From NCBI RefSeq assembly GCF_000321225.1, contig NW_004450398.1, forward strand, positions 2,096,340 to 2,160,339: a stretch of 64,000 bases of DNA. The letters run 5' to 3'. Position numbers and translations under genes: made by a program. This document shows positions 1 to 11,932 of the stretch, one piece after another (the first letter of the stretch is position 1; the number at the start of each line of letters is the position of its first letter). The notes under the pieces were generated by a model. The model was not told where the DNA came from, ran no database searches, and worked only from the letters and a program-made list of their open reading frames with translations. Source of the DNA: Odobenus rosmarus divergens (lineage: Eukaryota; Chordata; Mammalia; Carnivora; Odobenidae).

Positions 1-3000
1 CAGACTACATCAAACTCGCATGGGTGGGACCCAGGCGTCCGGGTGATGGCAATGTGCAGCCCCGGTGAGTCTCACTGACTGGGACACCTGGGAGCAGTAT
101 TTATTCAGGCAGTGGTCGCGCAGGGACCTTGTTAAAGTGTGGATTCGAATTCACTGGGTCTGGGACGGGACAAGATTTTGTGTTTCCAACAAGCTCGCAG
201 GTGATGCGGATGAGTACGTTGGAGATTATCCCCAAATGCTGGGGCTGCGTGTGTATGGGGCTGGGGGTGTCACTGGGATCTCCTGGAATGCTGGAGAGGT
301 TTTTCTAAATCCTTTCTCTGCCCTTTGAGATGTATATCTACCACCCCAAACTCTTTCCTCCAGGACCCAGAGAGTCATCTCTTTGGAACGCAAACATTCA
401 GGGAGAGAAAGTTCTCTCCCAGTCCCAGTAGAGGGTTAAGGGCGAAATTCCGTGGTCACCTTGCATCAACCTACACCCCCGCCTCCTGGCATGAAGATAG
501 CAGAAGTCGGCTTCTCCTCCAGCCAAGTGTAAAAAGCCAAGGGGCCTAGTTACAGGGACAAGCTGCCTTCCCACCCCTCAGTACCTCTCCCCTTAATAAA
601 AGCCTTTCATTTCAGGCAAGTCGAATCTAGTTTGCATGGGGGCGGGGGAGGTTTCCCGATTGCAACGGCGGAACTGAATGAATAAACCGGTCCTCATCAC
701 TTTAGTAACCAGCTTCCTGCCGTGTTGGTCTCTGGTAGAGGGAGCCAGAGGAGTAAGCACCTCAAGCTCAGTCTCCTTCACTGCCCCTTCTCCTGTCTGG
801 GCCCCCGCATTGGCCGGGAAACTGGGGGTGGGGGGAAGAAGGCTCAGATTTTGCCTGGGGTCCTGGGGGGTCAGCAGCCTGTGCGGAGAGTGGCTGGGAG
901 GCCCAGAGGCATCTGAAGGGCAGCGCAAGGGCACCCTCCTTGCAGCCTGACAACGGTCGTGCCCTCAGTTTACCTGGGCACAGCCCTGAAAAGGCCCCAC
1001 TTCTGGAGAACATGCTCCCAACTACAGGACCCCCACCCCCACCCCCACCCAGCTCTGTCTTGGCCATGCTGAGACATCGAGCTCTCCGGGTGAACCTCTG
1101 ATGTCAAACACACCTTCCGCACCTCTCAGGTCACACCCTGCGGCTGTGGCCTTGAAGTTTTGTGCCTGATCCCAGCCAGGAAAGTAGCAGCCCAGACAGA
1201 GCCCCGGCTTTCGGTTTTGGGCCCGGTGCAGGTGCGGGAGGCCAAGCTGAGCCCAAGAACACTAGAAGATGTCTCCTGGCTCTGCAACTTCAGGAAACCC
1301 CCTAAAACTCCCAGTGGGTGGTAGTGGAGGCCCCACAGGCCTCCCTCACTCTCGACTAGGGAGTGTGATTTCCCTCCTGGCAACTCCTCAGCCTGAGGCC
1401 ACCCTGGGCACGGGAAACAGGAGGACTCCCTGGGAGGGGAGGAGGGTTTCTTGGAGCTTGCCCAGCTATTCCCACTATAATGAACAGAGAGAGACTGAGA
1501 AGCCACCCGAAGGCATTGCTCAGAACTGGGAAGGTTTCCTCTATGCTGGAAGGGGGCATGGAGTCATGCTTATGGAATGGACCGTGACCCCTCCACCAGG
1601 ACGGAGACTATTTCAAATCCAGAAAGGAAAACGAAACTGGGCTATTTGAAGGCAGGGCTGTGGCTCCCCTGGGGAGGGCTGGGAGGGCTGGATCTGTTTC
1701 CTTGATCCCGGTGCTGGTCATGTGGGAATGCTCAGTTTGGGAAAATGCATTAAGTTGACGTTTTTGGTTTTGCACTTTTTTGGTGTGTATGCTATGTTAT
1801 GCTTCCCTAAACTTTTTTTTTTTTTTTTAATTTGGTAAGGCTTTGGAGAACAGTCTGGTTCCTCAAAAGGTAGTAGAAAGGGATCCTGAGACAAGGATGT
1901 GGGGGAAATGGTTTCTTTAGGAAGAATCCCAGAAAGGAAAGGAAGCCCAACAGGCGATGAGCACCTGAGGGTCAGTCCCACGCAAGGCTGGGGGACTGGG
2001 GCATTTCCTCCTCCCTGCCCCCACTCAGGGCTGCCCTGGGGCATTCACCTCCTTCCTCTTGACTGCACAGGCTGAGAGCGCCTGGGCAAGGAGACTCAGG
2101 AGCCTGTAGTGGGACACGGGGTACACCAAGGCGTAGGGGAGGGCGGCCCCCTCTGCCCTGCCTCTGAGAGCCCTGGGGAGCCGCGGAATCCTGAGTAAGC
2201 CCTGACCTGCAGGCCACAGTGTCCCTATCCGGAAAGGACACCCAGGAACTGATGAGGGCAGTGTCTTCAGCCCGAATGTTGTGCCCCTCAGGGGACACTG
2301 GGCAATGTCTGCAGACATTGTCAGTTTTCAAAACTGGGTGGCGGGGTGGTCTCGCCACTTCTGGAACCTAGTGGGTGGAGGCCAGGGGAGCTGGGAAGCG
2401 CCCTACGGCGCCCAGGGCAGACTTCCATGACATAGTGGTCCAGCCCAGTGTGTCTACAGGGTCGTGGTTGAGAAACCCAGGCGAGGGGGAAGCTAAGAGT
2501 AACATATGCAGCTTGAACGTGCCAAGCCATCCAGCGAGGGCTGATGCTGACTTCACGCTGGGCCCGAGTGACTGTCCCCTCAGCTTGCCGAGAGCCCCAG
2601 CTGCCCTTCCGAAGCAGAAGAGCCAGGCTTCTGGGTTCCAACACTGCTGTAGACCTTTCCTGCCCCCACCCCAGTAACCCGGGGGCTCCCCCAAGGGACA
2701 AGGAAGACAGAAACGAGGACCGATGCTGGGGTCAGGAGATAGGCCTGTGGGACCCCACTCCTGAGAACCTGGATTTTGAGGCAAGTACAGGCTTCAGGTC
2801 CCGCACATCTGGACTCAAGTCCATTCTGCCCGTGGGACCTTGGCCAACTTGCCTCACCTCTCTGGGCCCTGGGAGAAGTGGTAGAGCTAAAAAGTAGCCC
2901 TTGTGTTTTGGAGAGTTGGCCCTTGTGGCTCTTAGACCAGGACTCATATAGAAACCGCTGTTTTCTGTGGTTAGCATCTTAATCCTGAACGTCCCCCTCC

Positions 3001-3236
3001 CCACATGGCAGTCCCCAGAATCTCTGATCGTGCCCAGTTTCTGCTCCCCTGGAGCCTGGATGACTGCTTGTATGTCTGACTTGGGTCACAGAGCATTTTG
3101 AGTCAAACCATCCTAAACATAACCCCCACAGTGGTTGAATATCCATCTAGCCATTTATGTATGACGCGGTGCGTGAGAGAAGACAGAATTATGGCTGCCA
3201 TAACAGATTGGTAAAAGTGTATTTCTCTCTCATGTA
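1..3236. other. Intergenic, left edge; old repeats, no gene seen
   Basis: Nothing here gives a credible exon. Old hAT-type fragments can be seen at about 140-220 and 2275-2482 (the MER5-like words TTGAGAAACCC and GACATTGTCAG). A MIR-like stretch is at about 2780-2900. Short ORFs here look random and have no family resemblance. Confidence 0.6.
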
Positions 3237-3252
3237 ATAGTATACATATCAG

Positions 3253-3448
3253 GGGCACCTGGGTGGCTCAGTGGTTAAGCATCTGCCTTCGGCTCAGGTC
3301 ATGATCCCAGGGTCCTGGGATCGAGCCCCGCGTTCGGCTCCCTGCTCTGTGAGGAGCCTGCTTCTCCCACTCCCCCTCCCCCTGCTTGTGTTCCCTCTCT
3401 CGCTGTGTCTCTCTTTGTCAAATAAATAAATAAAATCTTAAAAAAAAA
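3253..3448 (+). mobile_element. CAN-SINE, full length
   Basis: tRNA-derived head (GGTGGCTCAGTGGTTAAGC), GATCGAGCCCCGC, a pyrimidine tract, then AATAAATAAATAAAATC and an A-run. It is flanked by a 16-base target duplication, ATAGTATACATATCAG (3237-3252) against ATAGCATACATGTCAG (3449-3464), with two mismatches. Confidence 0.95.
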
Positions 3449-3464
3449 ATAGCATACATGTCAG

Positions 3465-5116
3465 CCATTCAGAATAAGCAATGTGGCTCCGTGGGACAGA
3501 AACCAGGCTCCCTCTCTTGTCTGGCTTTCTCATCTTTGCTCGTGGCTTCTACCTCGTGATCCAAAGTGGCTGCTCCAGGTCCTGTCATCATGACTGTATT
3601 CCACCAGAGGGAAAGACAGAACCCAGAAGTGGCACGCTTGACTCCCACTAGCATGGTCACATGACCACACTGACTGCAGGGGAGGCCAAGAAAGGCAGTC
3701 TTTCGCCGTTAGCATGAACCAGGTAAAAATTCTCTTTCAGTGTAAGAAGATCTTGGGGTTCACTGGTAGATTTTGCCACATCTAACAGAAGAACAGAGAG
3801 TAATTTTACTTGTGTGGCTGGGCGAACACACAAATCGAGTGGTGTGAGGAGAAGCCCTCCCAAAGCCTCGCAGGGTAATGGGCAGAAGGCTGGAGTGAGG
3901 AAGGAGCACCTCTGGAAAAGTGGTATTTTCCTTCTGTCAGTCAACATGCATGTGTCAAGCATCGACTTTGTATCCGTTTAGAACAAGTGCTGGGTGTGTA
4001 CAGCAGGAGGAAGTGGGGAAAGGCCTGGGTGCTCCCAGCTGACATGGTTGTCAGAGTTTGGTATACCCCCAGTCTCTCAGCCTCTGTGTACTGAGCACCT
4101 ACTCTTCGCCAGGCCCGGGAGGGGCTCCCAAGAAGAAAACAGTCCCAGCCTGACCCTGAAAGACTCTCATGATGAGTCTGCAGTGCCCACAAACCACATG
4201 GGAAAATCCTTCTGTTAGAATCATGTCTGCCCTAGGGGGCGGAGTCTGCCCATCCTTCATCAGCACCGGCTGCCTGGACCCCGGGCCCCCAACTCGCGGC
4301 CTTGCCCCTCAATTATGAGCAAGTGTTTGGAGCAGGCACCCCAGGGCCTCTCCTGTAGGCAGCAGGGATCCCTTCCTCTAAGAGTGGCCAAGGCAGGAGT
4401 GTGGCTTGGGGTGGTGGCTTGGGGCAGGCTTAGGGGTCTGACTCATCCTGGGCTGCTGGGGTGGTCCTGGGTTTAGCAGTTGCAAGTCCTGCATCCCGGG
4501 ACCCCCCTCCCTCAGCCTGGGCAAACGGGGATGGTTGGTCACTCTAAAACTCTGACCCTGTCTTGCCCCCTTGCCCTCCCCCCAAACCAGGGTTTCCCAA
4601 CCCTGGCCACGCGTTGGCATCCTCTGGAGGAACTTTCAGAAAAATGCCGCAGCCTGAGTCCCACATCGGACCAGTTCGTTCAGAGTCTCCGGGGCGGGGT
4701 GGGGCGGGGCTCGGGTCTTGTGAAAAAGTCTCCAGAGGATTCTAATGCACAGCCAGGGTTGAGAGGTTCGAGGTCCGTGCCGAGTTCAGGGGGGGAGAGC
4801 TTTTTTTTTTTTTCTTCTTTTCCTCCATCTCGATCAGATAGGAGGCGAGGCAGGGTGGAGAAGGGGCTCTGGACAGGGGTTCATGGGTCATGTATTCATT
4901 CATTCACCTGCTGTATATAGAGGGCCTGCCACGAGTCAGGTGCCATCCTGGGGCCGGAGGTGCGGGGTGGGGAAGAGAGCAGTCAGGACCTACATCCATT
5001 CTAGCGGGGGACCAGACCAGAAACAAAGAAGTCAACTGGATACTTGCAGATGAAGGTGCTCAATAGAGCGATGGGTCCAGGGAGTCACCATACGTGGGCT
5101 GCAGTGGCTCAGAAGC
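3465..5116. other. Intergenic; L2-like and hAT fragments, no gene seen
   Basis: About 3930-4190 and 4890-5100 resemble old LINE2-type sequence (a recurring ATTCATTCATTCAC and GCCAGG... pattern). About 4575-4770 looks like a hAT nonautonomous fragment of the class containing CTGAGTCCC and AGAGGATTCTAATG. No exon is recognised. Confidence 0.5.
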
Positions 5117-5592
5117 TGTATTTACTCCCTCGGCCTGTCCTAACAAATTGCCACAAGCTGGGGGGCTTAAAATGACATGAATTTATTCTCTGCAAGTCTA
5201 GAGGCTGGAGTCTGAAATCAAGGTGTTGGCTGGTTCCCTGTAGCAGCTCTGGGGGGGGAGTCCGTCCCACACCACTCTCCCCACTTCCGGGGGCTGCCAC
5301 AGATCTGTGGCACTCCTTGGCTGGTAGATGCACCGACCTCTGCCTCCGTCTCCCTGTGGCCTTCTCTTCCGTGTCTCTCCGTGTCTTCACCGGCTCTTCT
5401 CCCTGCATCCTCTTTTCGTATAAGGACCCCAGTGCCTGGATGTAGGGCCCACCCGTGTCATCCAGGGGGATCTCATCTTTAGTCCCTTGATTACATCCAC
5501 AAAATGTTATTTTCCAAATAAGGTCACATTCTTAGGTTCAGGGGTTAGGATGTGGACGCATCTTTTCTGGGGTGACAGTTCAACTTCCTACA
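5117..5592 (-). mobile_element. MaLR-type (MLT1-like) solo LTR
   Basis: The reverse strand carries MLT1-type landmarks in order: TGAACTGTCACCCC-like start, CCAAATAAGGTCACATTC (shown here in the + sense), the TTGATTACATC block, the CTTCTCTTCC block, and CTGTCCTAACAAATTGCC at the far end. It is an old non-coding LTR. The family name is from memory. Confidence 0.75.
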
Positions 5593-8113
5593 GGTGTGGG
5601 GGGGTGGGTAGGGAAGGCCTCCGGGGATGTGTTCTGGTGTAAATCATCCTGAGGCCAACTCTAGAGATCACAGGAAGTGCTGCTGGGGGACAGGGAGGTG
5701 AGGCAAGGAAACAGAAGGGGCCCGTTTGGGGGAGTACTCTGGAGCAGATCACCCCTGTGGGCAACTAGGGCTCAGTCCTGTGGGGGGCCTTCAGGAACCT
5801 CAGAGGTACCCACCCACCTGGGGGGTGATGGCATGGGGCACTGAGACACCAACTCCTGAAAGTCATTGGTGAAGACTCTCCCCCCTCCCTTTTGGGCCTA
5901 GCAGCTTCTGGAGGACACAGGGAGCTCCCTGGCCGAGAATGGAAGGCGCTTGCAGGCGTGGGAGCCACGAGAGCGGAGAGGTCCTGGCGGGACCCAGACT
6001 GTGGCTACTGCAGAAGGGCCATGTGAGCCTCGGCCTGCAAGATTACACGGAAGGGCCGTGTGGCAAGTGTGCCAGAGCACGTGGAGGGCACACCAGGGAA
6101 AGGAGACAGCAGGGGCAAACTCCCCGAGGCAGGAGCAAGCTAGGTGCCCTCCCGGAACAGCAAGGATGCAGGGCGGCTGCAGGCCGGGAGGGTGGGGATG
6201 CACCCAGAGCCTGGAGAGCCTGAGGGGGTAGTTTCCAGGGCCCATCGTGCAGGGTCAAGAGCTGAGATAAGATTGTGCGGATAAGGGGAAGCCTTTGGAG
6301 AGCGTGAAGCGGAGTCCAACGGGATCTGGTTACTGTTTGTCAACAGCCCGATCCGGACAAGGAGATGGATTTCAGGGAGTGGCGGCGTTAAGGGCGCAGG
6401 GGAGAGCCTGAGCTGGGGAGCGCCTGGCTCCGTCTCCCCAGCGGCCACGTGGCCTCGGGCCCCTCCCTTCTCCGGGCCTCAGCTTCCCATCTGAAAAATG
6501 AGTCCCACACACTGGACCTCGTCACTGCAGAAGGGCATTTGGTGATTCTGGAGATGCCGAGAGAAGTCCCCTGGGTGCAGCTGTGTGAGGGCCTCCCCAC
6601 GGTGCTGGGGGCAAACAGCCCCTCAGGCAGAAGTGGCCATGCCTGGACCAGTCAAGTTCAAGGGGAGGCCTTTCTCAAGGTCTCTGCTACTGGCTTGAGT
6701 TTTCCCAAAAGTGAATTGAGCTAAAATTATGAATTACGAATGTCGTGTCCTGGAGGTGTGAAGAGCAAGGGGGGCTGAGAAGTGAAGACTCAGTCTTCAG
6801 GGTAGCTTGGCAATGTGCAGCCAGCCCTAGGGTGGGCCGGTCATCTCGTTCCGGGCTCTGGGAGGCAGTAGCTGTGGCCGATTGTTCTCGGTAACTGGTA
6901 GTCACTTGGCATACACAGCTGACTGCGAGGAAAGTTGCACTGAATCCTGAGCCCAAAGAAGCTTGGTTTCTCCGGATGGAATCCAAGCGCGGCCATGGTT
7001 CAGTTAATGCCTCAAATCTCACTATGCCCAGACCTGCCTGTAGTCCAGCCCCGTCCATAGTTCTCCTCCCCAATGATTGCCAAGACCCCCAAGTGGGGCA
7101 CAAGTAGCCAATAACTTCGGATACTCATTTATCAAGGGTTTGCCACATGCCAGGCGTTGTGCAAAGCACTTTACATGAGGAAGGATGGTCATCGTTCCCC
7201 TCTTAGAGTCAAGGAGATGGATCCTCAGGGACGTGAACTCACCTCGTGGATTCATTCTTCCCTCTTTGAGTTGTGCTCCTTAGCAGGTGCCCACAACAAG
7301 ACTGCCGGGGACCTGTGCATACTGCACACAGCACTTACTTGCCAAGGTGGCTGAGGTGGGGACGCGGATTTTGGCACCCTCGAGTGTGGTGCCTGGAGCC
7401 ACCATTCCTCCCTGACCCCAGGTGTGGTGCTGAGTCAGATTCACCACACTGGAACACTCAGTTCCTCCCACTTAGCCTCATTTCTGATGCCCCTCCTGCA
7501 TAGAGTTGCTTATTTTCACCATCTGGGTTTGGATGCCCTGAGTACCTGCAAAGGAGAGCTTTTAGAGCCGGGGGTCGTGTTTCTCACAATGAGGCTGACA
7601 GGTGTGAGGGCTCTGCACACCGCCACCTGCCGACTGTCCTTGAGTGACGGGCACACCGGGGGACACATGGACAGGGGTGGTGAGTACGATCCACTTCTGT
7701 CCTTGGCAGTTCCAGTGCCTGCGAATGTGACTAGTGTGTAGAAAAAGGAAGGCGCTCAGCTGCCAATGACTCATTTAGGGTCATCCCGAGCCCAGCTGGT
7801 GGGTGGCCAGTGTGGGGGAAGGGTTATGCCTTCTGTGCATTCAATGGATGGCGGGCCGCGGGGTCCACATCCCTCGGATCCCTTTCCCACCTCCACGCCT
7901 GCCAGGCCCCCCCGCCGTGAACTTTCACTTCCAAACGTACCACCCCCACTCTGCCGGAACCCACTTTGCTGGTGTGTGCCCAGAGCCACAAGCCCCTGGC
8001 ATTTCCTGTCCCAGCTCTCGGCAGCCCTTAAGCCGTGGCTGATGGGCGGGGGAGTAGAAATACTCCTGCTCCCTCATCAGGGTGGACTTTCTGGGTGAAC
8101 CACAGTTACCCTC
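5593..8113. other. Intergenic; L2-like and MIR-like fragments, no gene seen
   Basis: From 5640 to 6420 there is a long old repeat with LINE2-type words such as CAGGGGCAAA and AGGCAGGAGCAAG. MIR-like pieces are at 6450-6545 (CCTCAGCTTCCCATCTG) and 7115-7250. The rest has no recognised feature. Confidence 0.5.
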
Positions 8114-8554
8114 TGTTACGGGTTGAATTGTGTCCCCTCCCGGTGCCCCAAGTTCAGATGTTGAAGTCCTAACCCCCATTGCTTCAGAATGTGATTTTGC
8201 TTGGAAATAAGGTCATGGCCGGTGTAATTAGTTATGATGAGGTCCTATTGGAATAGGGTGGGCCTTCAGTCCAACGTGACTGGAGTCCTTATAAAAGGGG
8301 GAAATTTGGACGCAGACATGCACTTGGAAATGCCATGTGAAGGTTGGAGCTACGTTGCCAAAAAACTGTCAGAAGCTGGGGGAGGGGCCTGGAGCAGATC
8401 CTTCCCTAGTGCCTCTGGAGCGGGCACAGACCTGCCAACACCGTGATCTTGGACCTCTGGCCTCCAAGACTGTGAGGAAAAAAAAAATTGTCTAAGTTGT
8501 CTCAGGTACTCAAGGTGTGGTATCTTATTAGGGCAGCCCCAGGAAGCTAATACA
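8114..8554 (+). mobile_element. MaLR-type (MLT1-like) solo LTR
   Basis: It begins TGTTACGGGTTGAATTGTG and ends GGAAGCTAATACA. Between these lie the AAGTCCTAACCCCC block, the TAATTAGTTATGATGAGG block, CCTTATAAAAGG and the GGCCTCCAAGACTGTGAG polyadenylation region. It is a classic MaLR LTR, degraded and non-coding. Confidence 0.85.
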
Positions 8555-8865
8555 TGTTCCATGGGATTTCGCCTAGTAATACATGCCTGCAGAGCCTCCC
8601 TTCCTGGGGACACTGCCTGGTATCTGGTGTTCTTGTGGGCCCTTGTCACAGGGTCGGGTCTGCTTCCGGGCAGTGCCGCCTAAAACAGTGGGATTTTAAG
8701 GAGAAATCGCGAACTTACCAGGGGCAGACAGAGAGCATAAATGAGCAAATGCGTGGTTGGGCAGGGTGAACCCCATCTACAGGGGGTCAGTCCCTGCTCA
8801 GCTCCTGCCATGGGGGACACAGGCTCCGTGTTGCCTCAGTTTCCAGTTCCTCAAGAGAAACCAGA

Positions 8866-8980
8866 GGGGCGCCCTGCTGGCTCAGTCAGGAGAGCGTGCA
8901 ACTCTTGATCTCGGGGTTGTGAGTGTGAGTCCCATGTTGGGTGTGAAGATTACTTAAAAATAAAATCTTTAAAAAGAAAA
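8866..8980 (+). mobile_element. CAN-SINE, short form
   Basis: A compact copy: GGGGCGCCCTGCTGGCTCAG head, GGGTTGTGAG, then GATTACTTAAAAATAAAATC and an A-rich tail. It lacks the long pyrimidine body of the other copies, so it is a different subfamily. Confidence 0.9.
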
Positions 8981-10012
8981 ACCAAATAAACCCAGAAATG
9001 TGCATTTCCAAAGAAACAAATTGTGACATCTGATTTTTAAATATTGGCAACTGACTCCATTCTCGTTTGTCCTTTGAATCTACTCAGATCCAACTCAAAC
9101 AGGTCTGGGGACCAGATCTGGCCCCGCTTGGCAACCCCAGGTCGAGAGCTTGGCAGGGACTGCACCCCCACCCCCCCCATCCCCAGCCTCATGCGGGGAG
9201 AAGAGCTGCGAGCGGGGTGCAGGACACCTGAGTTTCTACTGCGTGTGAGCTGCGCACACCCGCTTCAAAAACCCTCACCGAGCCTCAGTCTCCATGTGCA
9301 TGAAATGGGTACCACCTCATGCACCTTGCTTCCCTCCTGGGGTGGTCATGAGGGGGAGGGACACAGCTTACTTAGCAAACACTGTGCACCAGCTATGTTC
9401 TGACCATGTGGCAAAATAGTAAGTCTTTGACTCTGCCCCACCTGCGCTCAGAAGTGGGTGCCATGATGACCCTACCTCATTCATACAGAGGACAAGTGAG
9501 GCCAAGAGTCTAAGTGACTTGCTAAAGATCCCCCGGCCGATCAGCCGTGGCCCTGGGCTTCACATCCAGGAGAGCTGACTGCCAAGTCTGTGTTCTTAGC
9601 CAACGCACTTGGCTGCCACTTGGGAGGCATTAAAATACTTTCCAAACTGCTTTTTCCTTTCCTTTTTTTTTCTTTTTATAAAGGAGGAGGAGGGAACGGA
9701 TGGGTGCCCCTTGGTCTTTTCTTAGGGAGATCTCGGTCTCCACGGGCAACTGCTTCTCCTGGGAGGAACTGGGTGCGGGCTGACATAGAGGCACAGGCTT
9801 CCTGACCTGTCTGGACCCGGGCCAGTGCGCTGGGCCAAACAACACGCCACCCTTTCTCCTCAATAGAGCATTTCCCGTAAGTAGCAGCTCCCTGACTGCT
9901 GACACACAGATTGGCCACGGCCCACGGTCAGGCATCTCGGCTTGTCCTCCGCACGGCCAGGCCAGACCTGGGCTAGTGGGGCCAGTGCTTCCCAGATGGG
10001 ACCTGGGCCACG

Positions 10013-10058
10013 AGTGTGTGCGTGTGTGTGTGTGCGTGCGTGTGTGTGTGTGTGTGTG
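10013..10058. repeat. (TG)n microsatellite
   Basis: About 23 dinucleotide units of TG with a few CG interruptions. It is likely to vary in length between individuals. Confidence 0.95.
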
Positions 10059-11741
10059 AAAACCTGAATCCAGACCCACCCTTCCAGGTGGGGATCCAGG
10101 TCACTGTTCACCTTGATTCCAAAGCCCTCATCCACACAATGGGCAGAGATTTGCAGCCCGGCACAGTTCCCAGAGTTGTGCACTCTTCACTCACTTACTT
10201 TAAACCAGAAACTTCTCAAATAGCCACGTGTGCCCTGGCTAGGTGGACAGAAGGGGAACCTGCTTTTAATGGAGATAAGACTAGTAGCGGGTGGGGAGGA
10301 GAAAGATTGCTTAACTAAGAAACAAGACAACTCAAAACCATGGAAAGTGCTAGGAAGAGAACAAGACATGTCTAGGGCCCAGACCCTAGAGAGGGACTGA
10401 GTGCTTAGGTGAGATGTGAGCCAGGAGTTAGGGAAGGCCTCTCGGAGAGAGACCTCATATTTTCAATCCTAAAAAGTCCTGGCAGAGAAAACAGCAGGTG
10501 CAAAGTTCCTGAGGTAGGGAGAGGATTGGGAGTTTCTGGAAATCTTAGAGTCTGGCCAGTGTTATCAGAACATGATGAGTGACAGAAGGTGAGGTAGAAA
10601 AGGTCTGCAGGTCCCCTCCAAACAGGGCCTGATAGGGGCATAGGGGTGGAAACCATCTTTTCTAGTGGGGGGCAACGCAACTGGGCCTACAGCTGCTGGG
10701 GGGGCAGAGACCAGCATTATGACGTCTCCAGCACCGGACCTGGGGGAGGGACTTGCAAGTTCCTGCTGCTCCAAGAGGAAGCTAGAGCTGTAAGATGGAT
10801 AAGAGCCACTGCCCACTCGCCCAGCTTCTGGACGAGAAGGCCCAGCCTTGTTGCGGACCTGCCATCTCTGTCCTTGTCCCGGCCCTTGAGTGACAAGAGG
10901 CTCTCTTGGCCTGTGTGCCGACTCCTCCATGGCCTGGCCAGGTGGCAGTTTCCTTGGGAGGCCAGTGAGTCACACCAAAGCTTGGCTGTCCCTTTTGCTC
11001 CATGGTCTGGAATGTCCCCTCTTGGGGGAGCACCTGGCTGGCCTAAGCAAAGGCCTCCCCTACCAGACAAGGGCCGATCAGAGTAGGAAGCAAGCTTCGG
11101 GCGTAGATGGAAGCTTTCCAGGACTTCAGAGAAGAAAGCCTCAGCAAGGAGAGAATGTGCAGCACATAGATCTCCATGCCAGGCACTAGACACAGATCAA
11201 CCCGTTACTCCCGCAGGTGGCGCTCCCTAAGATCCTGCCGCCCCTAAGATCTGCCCACCTGGCACCTGGCAGTGGCCCTGTGTACCTACCCGGGGTGAGG
11301 GTAGGACCCTGTGTCTAGACTCAGCACTGAGTAGATGAGTGGGCAAGTGAGTGAGTGAAGGACCCCGGGAGTGTGCAGGGCAGCGAATCTCTCCCCATCT
11401 CATGGAGGTCCACATGCAGCTGACTCTGTCTGGGTAGAAATCCAGGGCTCACCCCGGGTACCACCTGCCCCCAACAAGGGGGATGGGGGGGGGCTGTCCC
11501 CGGGACAGCCCACAGGAGGGACCCACCTTCCTCCCTCTGCCCCGCGCTCTGCCTTCCTGGGCACATTGCCCGGGCTGTCAGCATGGAGGACACAGGCCAG
11601 GTCAGGTGGGAGGAGCCCTGTGAAGTGGGCGGAGCATCTGTGAGAGGCAGGAAGGTGAGAGGCACAGGGACCGGGGCCCAGGCGCCAGGGTGGGAGCTTT
11701 GGACCCCTGAGCCTGGGTGCACCGTGGCCTGGAGGCATAGG

Positions 11742-11932
11742 GTTGCCAGATGAAATACAGGACCCCAGGTAAATTTGAATTTGAGGTTAGCGACTGATAA
11801 ATTTTTAGCATAAGTATGTCCCAAATAGTGCATGGGATATACTTACTCTAAGAAATGATTTGTTGTTTCCCTCAAGTTCCATTTCACTGGGCTCCCTTAT
11901 TTTTGCTTGTGAGATCCTCAGCCCTGCTTGTG
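11742..11932. mobile_element. Palindromic DNA-transposon remnant
   Basis: It starts AGGGTTGCCAGATGAAATA and then has AAATTTGAATTTGAGG. The second half carries diverged reverse-complement versions of these words. The layout matches a well-known mammalian short palindromic transposon; I am not sure of its name. Confidence 0.55.

Noticed and set aside
3253..3330. tRNA-like head of the CAN-SINEs as possible tRNA genes
   Set aside because: The heads are diverged pol III promoters of SINEs with pyrimidine bodies, A-tails and target duplications. They lack a full cloverleaf.
8114..8554. Retroviral protein genes near the MaLR LTRs
   Set aside because: Only LTRs are present. No gag-, pol- or env-like reading frame flanks any of them.
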